A stretch of DNA of 64,000 nucleotides from Actinomycetota bacterium. Lineage in GTDB: Bacteria; Actinomycetota; Geothermincolia; Fen-727; Anoxymicrobiaceae. Positions 25,356 to 33,862 of the stretch are shown one piece after another. A program made the translations under genes and the position numbers. Positions within the stretch are counted from its first letter, which is position 1, and each line of letters opens with the position of its first letter. The notes beneath the pieces were generated by a model. That model was not told where the DNA came from, did not search any database, and saw only the letters and a list, made by a program, of their open reading frames with translations. The stretch spans positions 62,001 to 126,000 of the forward strand of contig JAHJCO010000005.1 in assembly GCA_018831265.1 (NCBI GenBank), written 5' to 3'.

Positions 25356-26933
25356 TTGAAGGACAAGCTGATACAGATAGGCAGGGACTCCGCCTGGTAC
25401 CTTTCTGCAAACATCGCGGTCGCGCTCATAGGATTCGCGGCATTTCCGATGCTGACCAGGCTGCTGGGCCCCTCGCAGTACGGGGTCTTCTCACTGATCA
25501 ACACCGCCATCGTGCTCGGCAGCCCAATCTTCTACGTCTTCCTCACCTCGTCAACGCTCAGGTTCTACCCCGTGTACGAGAAGGACGACAGGCTGGACGT
25601 TTTCTACTCGACGGTCTTACACTTCCTGCCACATTTCCTGGCCATCTGCTTCTGCGTGCTACTGCCGGTGGCGTCTTTCGTGCTGCCGCTGGGCCGCTAC
25701 CGCAGCGCGATCACCGTGGGGGTGGCGGTCTTCGCCCTGTACACGGTCTTCAACGTGACGCAGGTCTTGCTCCGCGTCCGGCAGGAGAGCCTGCGGTACT
25801 CCGCGATGGCCATCTTCACCACCTTCGCGAGGTACCTGGTGGGGGTGGCCCTGGTAGCCTGGACGGAAGCGGGCGTGGCGGGGCCGTTCTGGGCCTGGGC
25901 GGGCGGGCTGCTCATCGCCATCCCCTTGGAGCTGGTGTGGCTGAAGACCAGGAAGTACTTCCAATGGAAGCTGTACTCGAAAGGCCTGTTCCGCGAGTTC
26001 TTCCATTTCGGGTTCGTGCTGATCTTCGTCACCTTCTCGGTCGAGATCATGACGGCGGCGGACCGCTACATGGTGCAGATCTTCAAGGGCTCATACCAGG
26101 TCGGCCTGTACTCGGCCGTCTATATCCTGGTCATGACCATCGAGAACCTGATGGCGACCTTCATCATGATGGGTACCGTCCCGGTCATGATGCGGGTTTT
26201 CGAGCACGATGGAAAAGCGGCCGCCGAGGTCCTGCTGGGAAAGATAACGCGATACCTGCTGATGATGCTGACGCCCTCGATGGTGGCGGCATGGGTCCTG
26301 CGAGAGCCGCTGATCCGGGTCGTGGCGGGGGCAAGGTACGCTCCGGCGGAGCCCGCGGTGTTGCCGCTCGTCATCGGGGTCTTCCTGTCCATCCTGGCGT
26401 GGCCGACGCTGCAGGTGTTCTACATGGAGAAGCGGACGAGCCTGACCCTGGTCCCGATCGGCACGGCGGCGTTGAGCAACATACTGATAAACCTGGTCCT
26501 GATTCCGCGGTACGGGTTTCCGGGAGCGGCGTGGGCCACCATGATCAGCTATGCTCTGTACCTGGTCATCGCCGTGGTCCTCTCGTCCCGTTATATGCGC
26601 TGGCAGTTTCCCTGGGGAGCATCGGCCCGTATCGGTCTCGCCTCGGCTGTCATGGGCGCGGGTCTCTGGGGCATGGAACGCGCGGGCCTCTCCGGGCCGG
26701 CGGGCCTCCTCGCGATGATAGCCGCCGGGGCGCTGATCTACGTGGTGGTCATCCTGCTGGTGGGAGGGATATCGAGGCCGGAGCGGCGCTTCGCCATGGA
26801 GCTCGTCGCGAAGATACCGTTGGTCGGGCGCGCCGTCCCGGCGCGCTGGCACCTGGAGCCGAAGGTGGATGAGCTTTTCGAGATCGAGGAGAAGGAAGCG
26901 GAACGAGGGGGTGACGAAGGCGCGGCGGAGTGA
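25356..26933 (+). CDS. Polysaccharide flippase, Wzx/MATE-like
   Basis: The protein has 525 residues from TTG 25356. About 12-14 hydrophobic helices fill the protein. The N-terminal SAWYLSANIAVALIGFAAFP and MLTRLLGPSQYGVFSLI are typical of Polysacc_synt/RfbX proteins, followed by FVTFSVEIMTAADRYMVQ near the middle. The last ~45 residues are charged. It would move lipid-linked saccharide units across the membrane. It follows the three sugar-precursor genes and overlaps the next glycosyltransferase gene by 23 bases. Confidence 0.88.
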   Translation: MKDKLIQIGRDSAWYLSANIAVALIGFAAFPMLTRLLGPSQYGVFSLINTAIVLGSPIFYVFLTSSTLRFYPVYEKDDRLDVFYSTVLHFLPHFLAICFCVLLPVASFVLPLGRYRSAITVGVAVFALYTVFNVTQVLLRVRQESLRYSAMAIFTTFARYLVGVALVAWTEAGVAGPFWAWAGGLLIAIPLELVWLKTRKYFQWKLYSKGLFREFFHFGFVLIFVTFSVEIMTAADRYMVQIFKGSYQVGLYSAVYILVMTIENLMATFIMMGTVPVMMRVFEHDGKAAAEVLLGKITRYLLMMLTPSMVAAWVLREPLIRVVAGARYAPAEPAVLPLVIGVFLSILAWPTLQVFYMEKRTSLTLVPIGTAALSNILINLVLIPRYGFPGAAWATMISYALYLVIAVVLSSRYMRWQFPWGASARIGLASAVMGAGLWGMERAGLSGPAGLLAMIAAGALIYVVVILLVGGISRPERRFAMELVAKIPLVGRAVPARWHLEPKVDELFEIEEKEAERGGDEGAAE

Positions 26934-28269
26934 GGACAAGAGGGTGCTCATGGTTTCCTACAACTACCCGCCGGTGGGGGCCATCGGGGCGGTGCGGACG
27001 TCCAAGCTGGCCCGTTACCTGCCCGACTCGGGATGGCGGCCGACCGTCCTGACCGTCTCCAGGGACCGCACGAAGTGGAGCGGGGGGGAGCTCGAGGAGG
27101 GAGCCCTGAGGCGGGTCAGGGTCATAAAGGCCCCGTTTCCGGACATCCTCACGATGGCGAAGGAGGCGCTCACCCGACTGGGCCTGGTGAAGGATACGGG
27201 CAGGCCTGACGAGCCGGCGGCCCCGGGTGGCGCCACGCGGGGCGGCACGGCGCGCAGGCTGTTCTCGGCGACACGCCGTTGGGCGGCGTTCCCCGACCGC
27301 TACCTCCTGTGGGTGCCCTTCGCTGTAGTCAGGGGCCTCATCGAGCTGCGAAAGGCGGAGTACGGCGCGATCTACAGCACCTCGCCCCCCGTGTCGGGTC
27401 ACATCGTGGCAGCCGCATTGAGCCGCCTGTCGGGCGTACCCTGGGTCGCCGACCTGCGCGATCCATGGCGGCACCCCTACATCGATTTCTCGCCGCTCCA
27501 GGACCGGATCGACGCCCGGCTGGAGAGGCTCGTGCTCCGGAGGGCTTCGGCCCTGGTGACGGTCTCCGAGCCGCTTGCCGACGAGCTTCTGGCGAGAAAC
27601 GGTCGGCGGCCCTGCGGGGTCGCCTGCGTCACCAACGGCTTCGACCCGGTCGATGCCTCAGAGGGCGCCCCGCCGTCATCCGACCGGTTCGTCCTCACCT
27701 ACACGGGAGCGCTGTTCGGGCTCAGGCAGGACCCGGCCCCGCTGCTCCAGACGCTGGACGGCCTCGCGTCGGAGGGGTCGGTCGATCCGGGGAGGGTGCT
27801 GGTCAGGTTCTTCGGGCCGAGGGAGCCGGGGTTGGACGCGCTAATCGGCGGCCTGGCATACCCCGGGATGGTCGAGGTGTGCGGGGTGGTGCCCCGCGGG
27901 CGCGCGCTCGAGGCACAGCGCGAGTCCACCGCTGTGCTGGTACTCCTCTGGGACGAGCCCTACACGGCAAAGATCTACGGGGGAAAGGCACTCGAGTACC
28001 TCGGAGCAGGCAGGCCCATACTGGCCTGGAATCCCTCCGGGGGGATAATCGGCGACCTGCTGCGGCGGACCGGCGCCGGGAAAGCGGTGTGTGACCGGGA
28101 GGAGCTTCACCGGGTACTTCTCGAGTGGTACGGCGAGTTCGAGCGCACCGGCACGGTCGCTTTCCACGGCACGGAGCCCGAGATCGAACGCTACTCGTGG
28201 GAGTCGCTGGCCGGGGAGATGTCCTCCATCATCGACTGCGTGGCCGGGGTAGAGCACCCGGGTTCATGA
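26911..28269 (+). CDS. GT4-like glycosyltransferase
   Basis: From GTG 26911 the protein has 452 residues; ATG 26950 is an alternative. The N-domain begins VLMVSYNYPPVGAIGAVRTS, as in WcaI-type and related GT4 enzymes. WVADLRDPWRHPYI and the C-domain TYTGALFGLRQDPAPLLQTL and KIYGGKALEYLGAGRPILAW complete the GT-B layout. The 5' end overlaps the flippase and the 3' end overlaps the convergent cytidylyltransferase gene by 6 bases, so this region is very compact. Donor and acceptor are unknown. Confidence 0.86.
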   Translation: MTKARRSEDKRVLMVSYNYPPVGAIGAVRTSKLARYLPDSGWRPTVLTVSRDRTKWSGGELEEGALRRVRVIKAPFPDILTMAKEALTRLGLVKDTGRPDEPAAPGGATRGGTARRLFSATRRWAAFPDRYLLWVPFAVVRGLIELRKAEYGAIYSTSPPVSGHIVAAALSRLSGVPWVADLRDPWRHPYIDFSPLQDRIDARLERLVLRRASALVTVSEPLADELLARNGRRPCGVACVTNGFDPVDASEGAPPSSDRFVLTYTGALFGLRQDPAPLLQTLDGLASEGSVDPGRVLVRFFGPREPGLDALIGGLAYPGMVEVCGVVPRGRALEAQRESTAVLVLLWDEPYTAKIYGGKALEYLGAGRPILAWNPSGGIIGDLLRRTGAGKAVCDREELHRVLLEWYGEFERTGTVAFHGTEPEIERYSWESLAGEMSSIIDCVAGVEHPGS

Positions 28270-28956
28270 GCCCTCCATCGCCGACTCGGCGAGCATCCAG
28301 TCGGTCTCGTCATCGATGTCGAGGGACAGCCGCGCCTCCATGCGGTAGACCAGCAGACGCTCCGGAAGAGACCGAAGCCCCTTCAGCAGCTCCCCGTCGA
28401 GGATGTAGATGGCCCCGTTCAGCCGGTAGAGCTCCGGGAGCGACTGGCGGGTCGTCCTCTCCCAGCCCCCGCCCACGAACGGCGTTCCCACGTCTCCCTG
28501 GACGGTGACCATCCAGTATGGGGATTCCCTGACCTCACAGACACTCGCCAGCACGCCCTGATCGCCGGCGGCGAACAGCTCTATGGCCTCGTCGATGTGT
28601 CTCGAGGTCCGAAGGGGCGAGGTCGGCTGCAGGCAGACCGCGTTCTCGTATACCCGCCCGGCGGCCTCCAGCTCGTCGAGTGAGTGCTCCAGGACACGCA
28701 TCATGGGAGAGTCGTCGAGGGCCAGTTCGGCGGGGCGGATGAACGGGACTTCTGCGCCGTACTCCCTGGCGACGGAGGCGATCTCCTCGTCGTCGGTAGA
28801 TACTACAACGGCATCGAGCAGCCTGGATCCCAGCGCCTGGGTGATGGCGTGTGCGATCAGGGGCTTCCCCGACAGCGGCCGCAGGTTCTTGCCGGGAATA
28901 CCCCGCGAGCCGGCGCGGGCGGGGATGATACCCAGGAACTTGTCCGAGATGATCAA
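28264..28956 (-). CDS. CMP-nonulosonate (N-acylneuraminate) cytidylyltransferase
   Basis: From TTG 28956 the protein has 230 residues, the normal size for NeuA/LegF/PseF. The start overlaps the synthase stop (TTGA) and GGAAGGA lies upstream. The motif LGIIPARAGSRGIPGKNLRP is the CTP-binding loop. VVVSTDDEEIASVAREYGA and LQPTSPLRTSRHIDEA are also conserved. It would activate the nonulosonic acid as the CMP sugar. It is the last gene of the operon. Legionaminic rather than sialic acid is suggested by the dehydratase and aminotransferase in the same operon. Confidence 0.92.
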   Translation of the reverse strand: MIISDKFLGIIPARAGSRGIPGKNLRPLSGKPLIAHAITQALGSRLLDAVVVSTDDEEIASVAREYGAEVPFIRPAELALDDSPMMRVLEHSLDELEAAGRVYENAVCLQPTSPLRTSRHIDEAIELFAAGDQGVLASVCEVRESPYWMVTVQGDVGTPFVGGGWERTTRQSLPELYRLNGAIYILDGELLKGLRSLPERLLVYRMEARLSLDIDDETDWMLAESAMEGS

Positions 28957-30044
28957 CTTGACGATTCCTTCCTGCCTTTCAGGAGGTCTGCCGAGAGCTG
29001 CTGGTCTCTGGACACGCTCACCGCGAGCACACGACCCATGTACTGCTCGAGCTCCCCGGGCGGTACGCCCCCGGAGGGCCGCTTGGCCGCCAGGTGCGCG
29101 GCCTCCAGGAGTGTTCCCGCGGGCAGATCGGTCGCAAATACCAGGCTCCTCTTCATAAGCCCGGCATTCGCCGCCTCCTGGTCCGTCAGCTCCTTCACGG
29201 GGCGGCCGAGCATGAGCTCGGCGGCGCGCACCCTTCGCACAAGCTCGGCCATTTCCGCGGGGTCGAGCGATGAGCGATGGTCGGGACCCTCCATCCCGCG
29301 GTCCAGCGTGAAGTGCTTCTCGATGATACACGCCCCGGCCGCAACCGCGAGGGGCGCCGCATCCGTCCCCAGTGTATGGTCCGAGAAGCCCACGGGACGC
29401 ATGAAAGCCTCCTCGAGGGCGTGAATGTATCTCAGGTTCAGGTCACAGGGATCGGCGGGATACTTCGAGACGCAGTGGAGCAGGGCGATCTCACACGCCC
29501 CCGTGCCGGTGAGGCGCTCGACGGCCCCGCCAACCTCGGCCAGGGTAGCCAGGCCCGTCGACAGGATTATCGGCAGTCCCGTCGCCGCCGCCTCATCGAG
29601 GAGCAGTGCGTCAGAGAGGTCGGCTGACCCGATCTTGATGGCCGCCACGCCGATCTCCGCCAGGGCGCGGGCACTCGAAGGACTGTAGGGGGTGCAGATG
29701 AAGGCGAGCCCCAGGCCCGTAGCGTGACGCTTCAGGGCATCGAGCTCCTCCGCCCCCAGCTCCAGCGCCCTGAGCATCTCGAGCTGGTCTTCCGCCCCGC
29801 CCGTGGTCTCGAGCTGATACCCTGTCTTGGGGGTGCCCCGCAGCACCAGGGCCTCGGCCTCGAACAGCTGGAACTTCACCGCATCGAGGCCCGCCCCGGC
29901 GGCGGCGTCTATCAGCCGGCGCGCGAGCTCGAGATCGCCGTTGTGGTTGACCCCGATCTCGCCTACCAGGAAGGCCGGCTCGTCACCGGAGACCGCCCTT
30001 CCACCGATGGACACCCCATGGTGTGGGGGGGTTGCCGACATCAC
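28953..30044 (-). CDS. Nonulosonic acid synthase, NeuB/LegI-like
   Basis: The protein has 363 residues from GTG 30044 (ATG 30041 also possible; GGGAGG upstream). The NeuB TIM barrel has FLVGEIGVNHNGDLELARRL, DAVKFQLFEAEAL and GFSDHTLGTDAAPLAVAAGA. The C-terminal SAF antifreeze-like domain (DLPAGTLLEAAHLAAKRPSG) completes the family layout. It condenses PEP with a 6-carbon N-acyl sugar to a 9-carbon keto acid. It overlaps both neighbours by 4 bases. With the hydrolysing epimerase in this operon the substrate is probably 2,4-diacetamido-2,4,6-trideoxymannose. Confidence 0.93.
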   Translation of the reverse strand: MMSATPPHHGVSIGGRAVSGDEPAFLVGEIGVNHNGDLELARRLIDAAAGAGLDAVKFQLFEAEALVLRGTPKTGYQLETTGGAEDQLEMLRALELGAEELDALKRHATGLGLAFICTPYSPSSARALAEIGVAAIKIGSADLSDALLLDEAAATGLPIILSTGLATLAEVGGAVERLTGTGACEIALLHCVSKYPADPCDLNLRYIHALEEAFMRPVGFSDHTLGTDAAPLAVAAGACIIEKHFTLDRGMEGPDHRSSLDPAEMAELVRRVRAAELMLGRPVKELTDQEAANAGLMKRSLVFATDLPAGTLLEAAHLAAKRPSGGVPPGELEQYMGRVLAVSVSRDQQLSADLLKGRKESSS

Positions 30045-31081
30045 CTGCCGCCTCCCGGCGCCTCATCCGGCTCTTCGACCAGGGCGGCTATCTGTTCCCT
30101 GGACAGCATCCTGGCGTACTTCGAACTGCGGGTCGCGCCGTCGACGTGAAAAAACCCCCCCCCGGGAGGAGCCTGTACCTCGCCTGCCGGGGTCCGGGAC
30201 AGGACGACGAACATCTCGTCGCTCTCGTAAGCGGTCTGGAGGTCCTCCTCGGTCAGCAGATCCTCGTGGAGCTTCTCACCCGCCCTGGGCCCGATGATCT
30301 TCACCTCTATGTCCTGAGGCCTGAACCCGTATCTCGGAGCCAGCTTCTCCACCATGACATCCGCGAGGTCGCCGAGCCTCACCGCCGGGAGCTTGAAGAT
30401 GAAGATCTCGCCGCCATGTGACAGCTCGGCGGCCTTCAGCATCAAGCTGACCGCCTCGGAGATGTCCATGAGGTACCTGGTCATGTCGGGATCGGTCACG
30501 GTCAGCGGGCCGCCTCGCATTATCTGTTCCTTGAACAGCGGGATGGCCGACCCGCGCGTATCGGTCACGTTGCCGAACCTCACACACGAGAAAGCCGTCC
30601 TGCGCTTACCCTTGTAGAGGTTCGCGCTCACCGTCAACCTCTCCGCAAGCAGCTTGGTGGCGCCGATGACGTTCGCGGGGCTCACCGCTTTATCCGTGCT
30701 CACCGTTATGACCTTGTCGACCTCCTCGTCGACGGCGGAGTTGAGAAGGTTCTGTGTGCCCAGCACGTTGGTCTTGACCGCCTCGAAGGGGTTGTACTCG
30801 CACAGGGGGACGTGCTTGAGCGCCGCCGCGTGGAAGACGATATCGACCCCCTCCATGGCCCTCCTCAGGCGGCTCTCCTCGCGGATGTCGCCCACGAACG
30901 GCCTGATCCTGTTCCCCAGCTCCTGCTCCAGGTGGAAGAGCCCCGTCTCGTTGTTGTCCAGCACCCTGACCGCGGCCGGCCCGTGGATGAGCAGCTTCCT
31001 GGTTATCTCGCTGCCGATCGAACCGACGCCCCCGGTGACCAGGACCACCTTGCCCCTGTAGTAGTCTTTGGAACCTGTCAT
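30041..31081 (-). CDS. UDP-GlcNAc 4,6-dehydratase-like SDR, LegB/PseB type
   Basis: The protein has 346 residues. The motif VVLVTGGVGSIGSEITRKLL is the NAD-binding loop, and FHAAALKHVPLCEYNPFEAV matches the short soluble CapD/PseB dehydratase family. STDKAVSPANVIGATKLLAE replaces the usual YxxxK tyrosine by Met/Val-type residues, as in this subfamily. PRAGEKLHEDLLTEED is the family C-terminal motif. It makes the 4-keto-6-deoxy sugar that starts nonulosonate synthesis. Inverting (PseB) and retaining (LegB) forms cannot be separated here; the LegG-like hydrolase favours LegB. Confidence 0.9.
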   Translation of the reverse strand: MTGSKDYYRGKVVLVTGGVGSIGSEITRKLLIHGPAAVRVLDNNETGLFHLEQELGNRIRPFVGDIREESRLRRAMEGVDIVFHAAALKHVPLCEYNPFEAVKTNVLGTQNLLNSAVDEEVDKVITVSTDKAVSPANVIGATKLLAERLTVSANLYKGKRRTAFSCVRFGNVTDTRGSAIPLFKEQIMRGGPLTVTDPDMTRYLMDISEAVSLMLKAAELSHGGEIFIFKLPAVRLGDLADVMVEKLAPRYGFRPQDIEVKIIGPRAGEKLHEDLLTEEDLQTAYESDEMFVVLSRTPAGEVQAPPGGGFFHVDGATRSSKYARMLSREQIAALVEEPDEAPGGGR

Positions 31082-32226
31082 GCGTCCACCCCGAAAAAGT
31101 CGCGTACCTTGCTGCAGATGAAGTCGATCTCTCCTTCAGAGAGGCCGGGGTACATGGGGAGGGTCAGGACCCTCGACGATACCGCCTCCGTGACCGGCAG
31201 GTCCGTGTCGTATGCCAACTTCTCCTTGAACAGGACCGTCCGGTGAACGGGCTCGAAGTAGTTCTTGGTCATGATCCCCTCGGAGTTCAGGTGCGAGGCC
31301 AGCCGGTCCCTCACATCGCCCCCGTCCGTCACCTCTACAGTGTACATCTGGTATACATGGCGCGAGCCGGCGGGCTCGCTGCCTGTCCTCAATCCCTCGA
31401 TACCGGCCAGGCGGGCATCGTAGATACCCGCCTTCTCCCTCCGCATCGAGATCATCTTCTCGATCTTCTGGAGCTGTGTCACGGCCAGGGCGGCGGTGAT
31501 GTTCGACATCCTGAAGTTATAGCCTACCTCGACGTACTCCTGGCGGTCGGGGGTGTCGAAGTACGAGGTCGCCTCCCGGCGGCCGTGAGACCTTATCAGC
31601 CTGAGGTGCTCGAAGATATCACGGGAAGCCGTGACGACCGCGCCTCCCTCTCCGCTGGTGATCACCTTGGGCCCGCAGAGGCTGTACATCCCCGTGTCTC
31701 CGAAGGTGCCGGTGTGTCTTCCCTCGAGGGTCGCGCCCAGCGACTCCGCCGCGTCCTCTACCAGCAGCAGCCCATGCTCGTCGGCCACCTGCCGCAGCTC
31801 CTCGATCCTGCAGGGGCACCCGCCGTAGTGTACAGGCATTACGACCTTCGTCGAATCGGTTATCCTGGACCGCACGTCCGAGGGGTCGAGCCCGCGGGTC
31901 TGCTCTTCGATATCGGCGAACACGGGCCGCGCCCCGACGAACAGCGGCGCGTTCGCGGTGGAGATGAAGGTGAAGGACGGCACTATGACCTCGTCCCCCG
32001 GCCCGATCCCGTGCGCTATCATCAGGGCGTGCAGCGCGGAGGTACCCGAGTTGAAGGAAAGCGCGTGGGGCGCTCCCACATATTCGGCCAGCTGTCGTTC
32101 GAAGCGCTCGACGTTAGGACCGATGGCCCAGTCGCGGCCTGCTTCTACGGCCTCTCTCACCGAGTCCACATCATCGGAGTCCCAGTAGATCTTGAAGAGG
32201 GGGACCCTCCAGTCGGTGGTTCCCAT
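31078..32226 (-). CDS. DegT family aminotransferase, LegC-like
   Basis: The protein has 382 residues from ATG 32226. SFNSGTSALHALMIAHGIGP binds PLP phosphate, LLVEDAAESLGA is the Asp region, and SLCGPKVITSGEGGAVV carries the Schiff-base lysine. The enzyme would aminate C4 of the 4-keto sugar from the dehydratase, with which it overlaps by 4 bases. The N-terminus (VPLFKIYWDSDDVDSVREAV) is typical of the 4-amino-sugar branch. It lies 6 bases after the acetyltransferase gene. Confidence 0.9.
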   Translation of the reverse strand: MGTTDWRVPLFKIYWDSDDVDSVREAVEAGRDWAIGPNVERFERQLAEYVGAPHALSFNSGTSALHALMIAHGIGPGDEVIVPSFTFISTANAPLFVGARPVFADIEEQTRGLDPSDVRSRITDSTKVVMPVHYGGCPCRIEELRQVADEHGLLLVEDAAESLGATLEGRHTGTFGDTGMYSLCGPKVITSGEGGAVVTASRDIFEHLRLIRSHGRREATSYFDTPDRQEYVEVGYNFRMSNITAALAVTQLQKIEKMISMRREKAGIYDARLAGIEGLRTGSEPAGSRHVYQMYTVEVTDGGDVRDRLASHLNSEGIMTKNYFEPVHRTVLFKEKLAYDTDLPVTEAVSSRVLTLPMYPGLSEGEIDFICSKVRDFFGVDA

Positions 32227-32232
32227 ATCCCT

Positions 32233-32652
32233 TCAGGCCTCGCCTTCCGGCGGTTCGGCGGTGCTCGTCTCACCCCTGACCTCGGCGGGCACCCCCCACG
32301 CGACGGCGTTGTCGGGAACGTCCCGTGTCACGAAGCTGAAGGCGCCGATGATGGAGTTCTCGCCGACGGTCACTCCGGGCATCACCAGCGAATGGCTGCC
32401 TATCCTGCAGTTCCGTTTGAGCAGAACCGGGCCCGCCTTGTCATCTATCGTGGACACGGAGTACACGGAGCAGTGAGAGCCCAGCTGGACGTGGTCCTCG
32501 ATGATAACGCCGTGCAGCGCGTTTATGTAGGTGAAGGCGCCGATGTCGGTCATGTAACCCAGTTCGAGCTTCTCCGGGTGTCGGACCACCCAGTTGTACT
32601 CGTTGAGCTTGTTGTCCTCGTATTCGGGGCGTTTCCAGTCCTTGAATCTCAA
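32233..32652 (-). CDS. Hexapeptide-repeat N-acetyltransferase, LegH-like candidate
   Basis: The protein has 139 residues from TTG 32652, preceded by AGGTGTAGG. Left-handed beta-helix repeats (GAFTYINALHGVIIEDHVQL, RIGSHSLVMPGVTVGENSII) end in the usual AWGVPAEV loop. It lies between the hydrolase and the aminotransferase genes, so acetylation of the C4 amino group is the natural role. It is shorter than NeuD-type acetyltransferases (about 210) because the N-terminal Rossmann part is missing. An O-acetyltransferase is the main alternative. Confidence 0.8.
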   Translation of the reverse strand: MRFKDWKRPEYEDNKLNEYNWVVRHPEKLELGYMTDIGAFTYINALHGVIIEDHVQLGSHCSVYSVSTIDDKAGPVLLKRNCRIGSHSLVMPGVTVGENSIIGAFSFVTRDVPDNAVAWGVPAEVRGETSTAEPPEGEA

Positions 32653-32655
32653 TAC

Positions 32656-33801
32656 CTACACCTGCCTCTTGTCGAGAAGCCTCTCATCGATCTCTACCCC
32701 GGCCAGTATCTCAGCCGTCCGCTCGCCCGCCCGCCCGTCTCCGTAAGGGCTCCTGCGCCGCCTTACCTTGCGCCTGAACTCCCGGTCGAACAGGGCGGTG
32801 CGGATGGCGCCGGCTATCCGCCCGCGGTCGTAGCCGACGTCGATCAGGTTGCCCGCAGTCTCCCTGCCCGCCTGCCTCGTGCCCACGTTCACGGCGGGCA
32901 GATGGAAGGAAGGCGCCTCTATCACGGCGCTCGAGGAGTTCCCGACCATGGCCCCCGCGACGCTCATCAGGCCCAGGTAGAACGGGTAAGGGACGGTGCG
33001 CAGCGCCGTCACCGAACCGCGTCGCTCGTACTCCTTGATCACCTCGATCATCTCGCGGCCGCCCGCGTCGGCGTTGGGGTAGATGACGAGCGCCTGGACG
33101 CCCACCGCGACCACGGCTTCCAAGGTCTCGCGCATCTGGGCGCCCGCCCGCTGGACCTCCAGCGTCACCGGGTGCTGGATGACCAGGAGGCTCGGCCCGT
33201 CGGGATCCAGTGAGAACCGGTCGCGCACCTCCCCGGGGGAGGGCAGGTCTCCCTCGAATATGCGGTCCAGCCCCGGCGCTCCGACCAGGTGGATCCGCCA
33301 GGGCTCCTCTCCCATCCGCCCGATCCGCCTCGCGCTCAGCCTGGTCGCCGGCAGGTGGAGGCTGGCCAGCTTGGTGATGGCATGCCTCGAGGCGTCGTCG
33401 ACGGTCGAGGAGACGTCCCCCCCGTGCAGATGGGCCACCGGCAGGCCCAGGTAAGCGCCCACTATCGCTCCCCCGAGCATCTCCGCCCTGTCCCCGAGGA
33501 GCAGGATGATATCGGGCTTCACCGCCCTCAGCCGGTCCGCCAGCAGCCCGATGAACCTGCCCAGGAACAGGACCATGGATTCCCTGTCGTCCCGTTCGTA
33601 GGACGCGTCGATGGTATGGAACTCGAACCCCGAAGCCTCGATCTCCCCGATGGTGCTCCCGAACTCCGGCATGGTGTGCATCCCGGTGACCGCTATCCGC
33701 AGCTCGAGCCGCGGGTGGTCGTTGATTCTCCGCAGCGCCGAAGACATCAGGCCGAAGTCCGCCCTGGTACCGCTGATATAGAGCACTTTTCTGCGAGGCA
33801 T
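32656..33801 (-). CDS. UDP-sugar 2-epimerase (hydrolysing), NeuC/LegG-like
   Basis: From ATG 33801 the protein has 381 residues. GGAAGG five bases upstream decides this start over GTG 33840. The N-terminus RRKVLYISGTRADFGLMSSA is diagnostic of NeuC/LegG. DIILLLGDRAEMLGGAIVGA, VAHLHGGDVSSTVDDASRH and GNSSSAVIEAPSF are the family motifs. It releases UDP and epimerises C2 to give the free manno sugar for the synthase. Its presence distinguishes the legionaminic or sialic route from the pseudaminic route, which uses unrelated PseG. Confidence 0.92.
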   Translation of the reverse strand: MPRRKVLYISGTRADFGLMSSALRRINDHPRLELRIAVTGMHTMPEFGSTIGEIEASGFEFHTIDASYERDDRESMVLFLGRFIGLLADRLRAVKPDIILLLGDRAEMLGGAIVGAYLGLPVAHLHGGDVSSTVDDASRHAITKLASLHLPATRLSARRIGRMGEEPWRIHLVGAPGLDRIFEGDLPSPGEVRDRFSLDPDGPSLLVIQHPVTLEVQRAGAQMRETLEAVVAVGVQALVIYPNADAGGREMIEVIKEYERRGSVTALRTVPYPFYLGLMSVAGAMVGNSSSAVIEAPSFHLPAVNVGTRQAGRETAGNLIDVGYDRGRIAGAIRTALFDREFRRKVRRRRSPYGDGRAGERTAEILAGVEIDERLLDKRQV

Positions 33802-33862
33802 ACAGTCCTTCCGACCCGGATCCGTCTTGACTGCCGTCACCCTGAACCGCTCGTACCTGCAA

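Noticed and set aside
28957-29331. N-terminal extension of the cytidylyltransferase frame
   Set aside because: The extra codons lie within the synthase gene and lack similarity to the family; TTG 28956 with a good ribosome site and stop overlap is better.
31243-33213. Plus-strand frame of 656 codons
   Set aside because: It is antisense to four nonulosonate pathway genes; its composition is that of a codon-bias shadow.
28264-33801. Pseudaminic acid pathway
   Set aside because: The hydrolysing NeuC/LegG-type epimerase would not be needed and no PseG-like protein is present; the legionaminic route fits better, although the dehydratase alone cannot decide.
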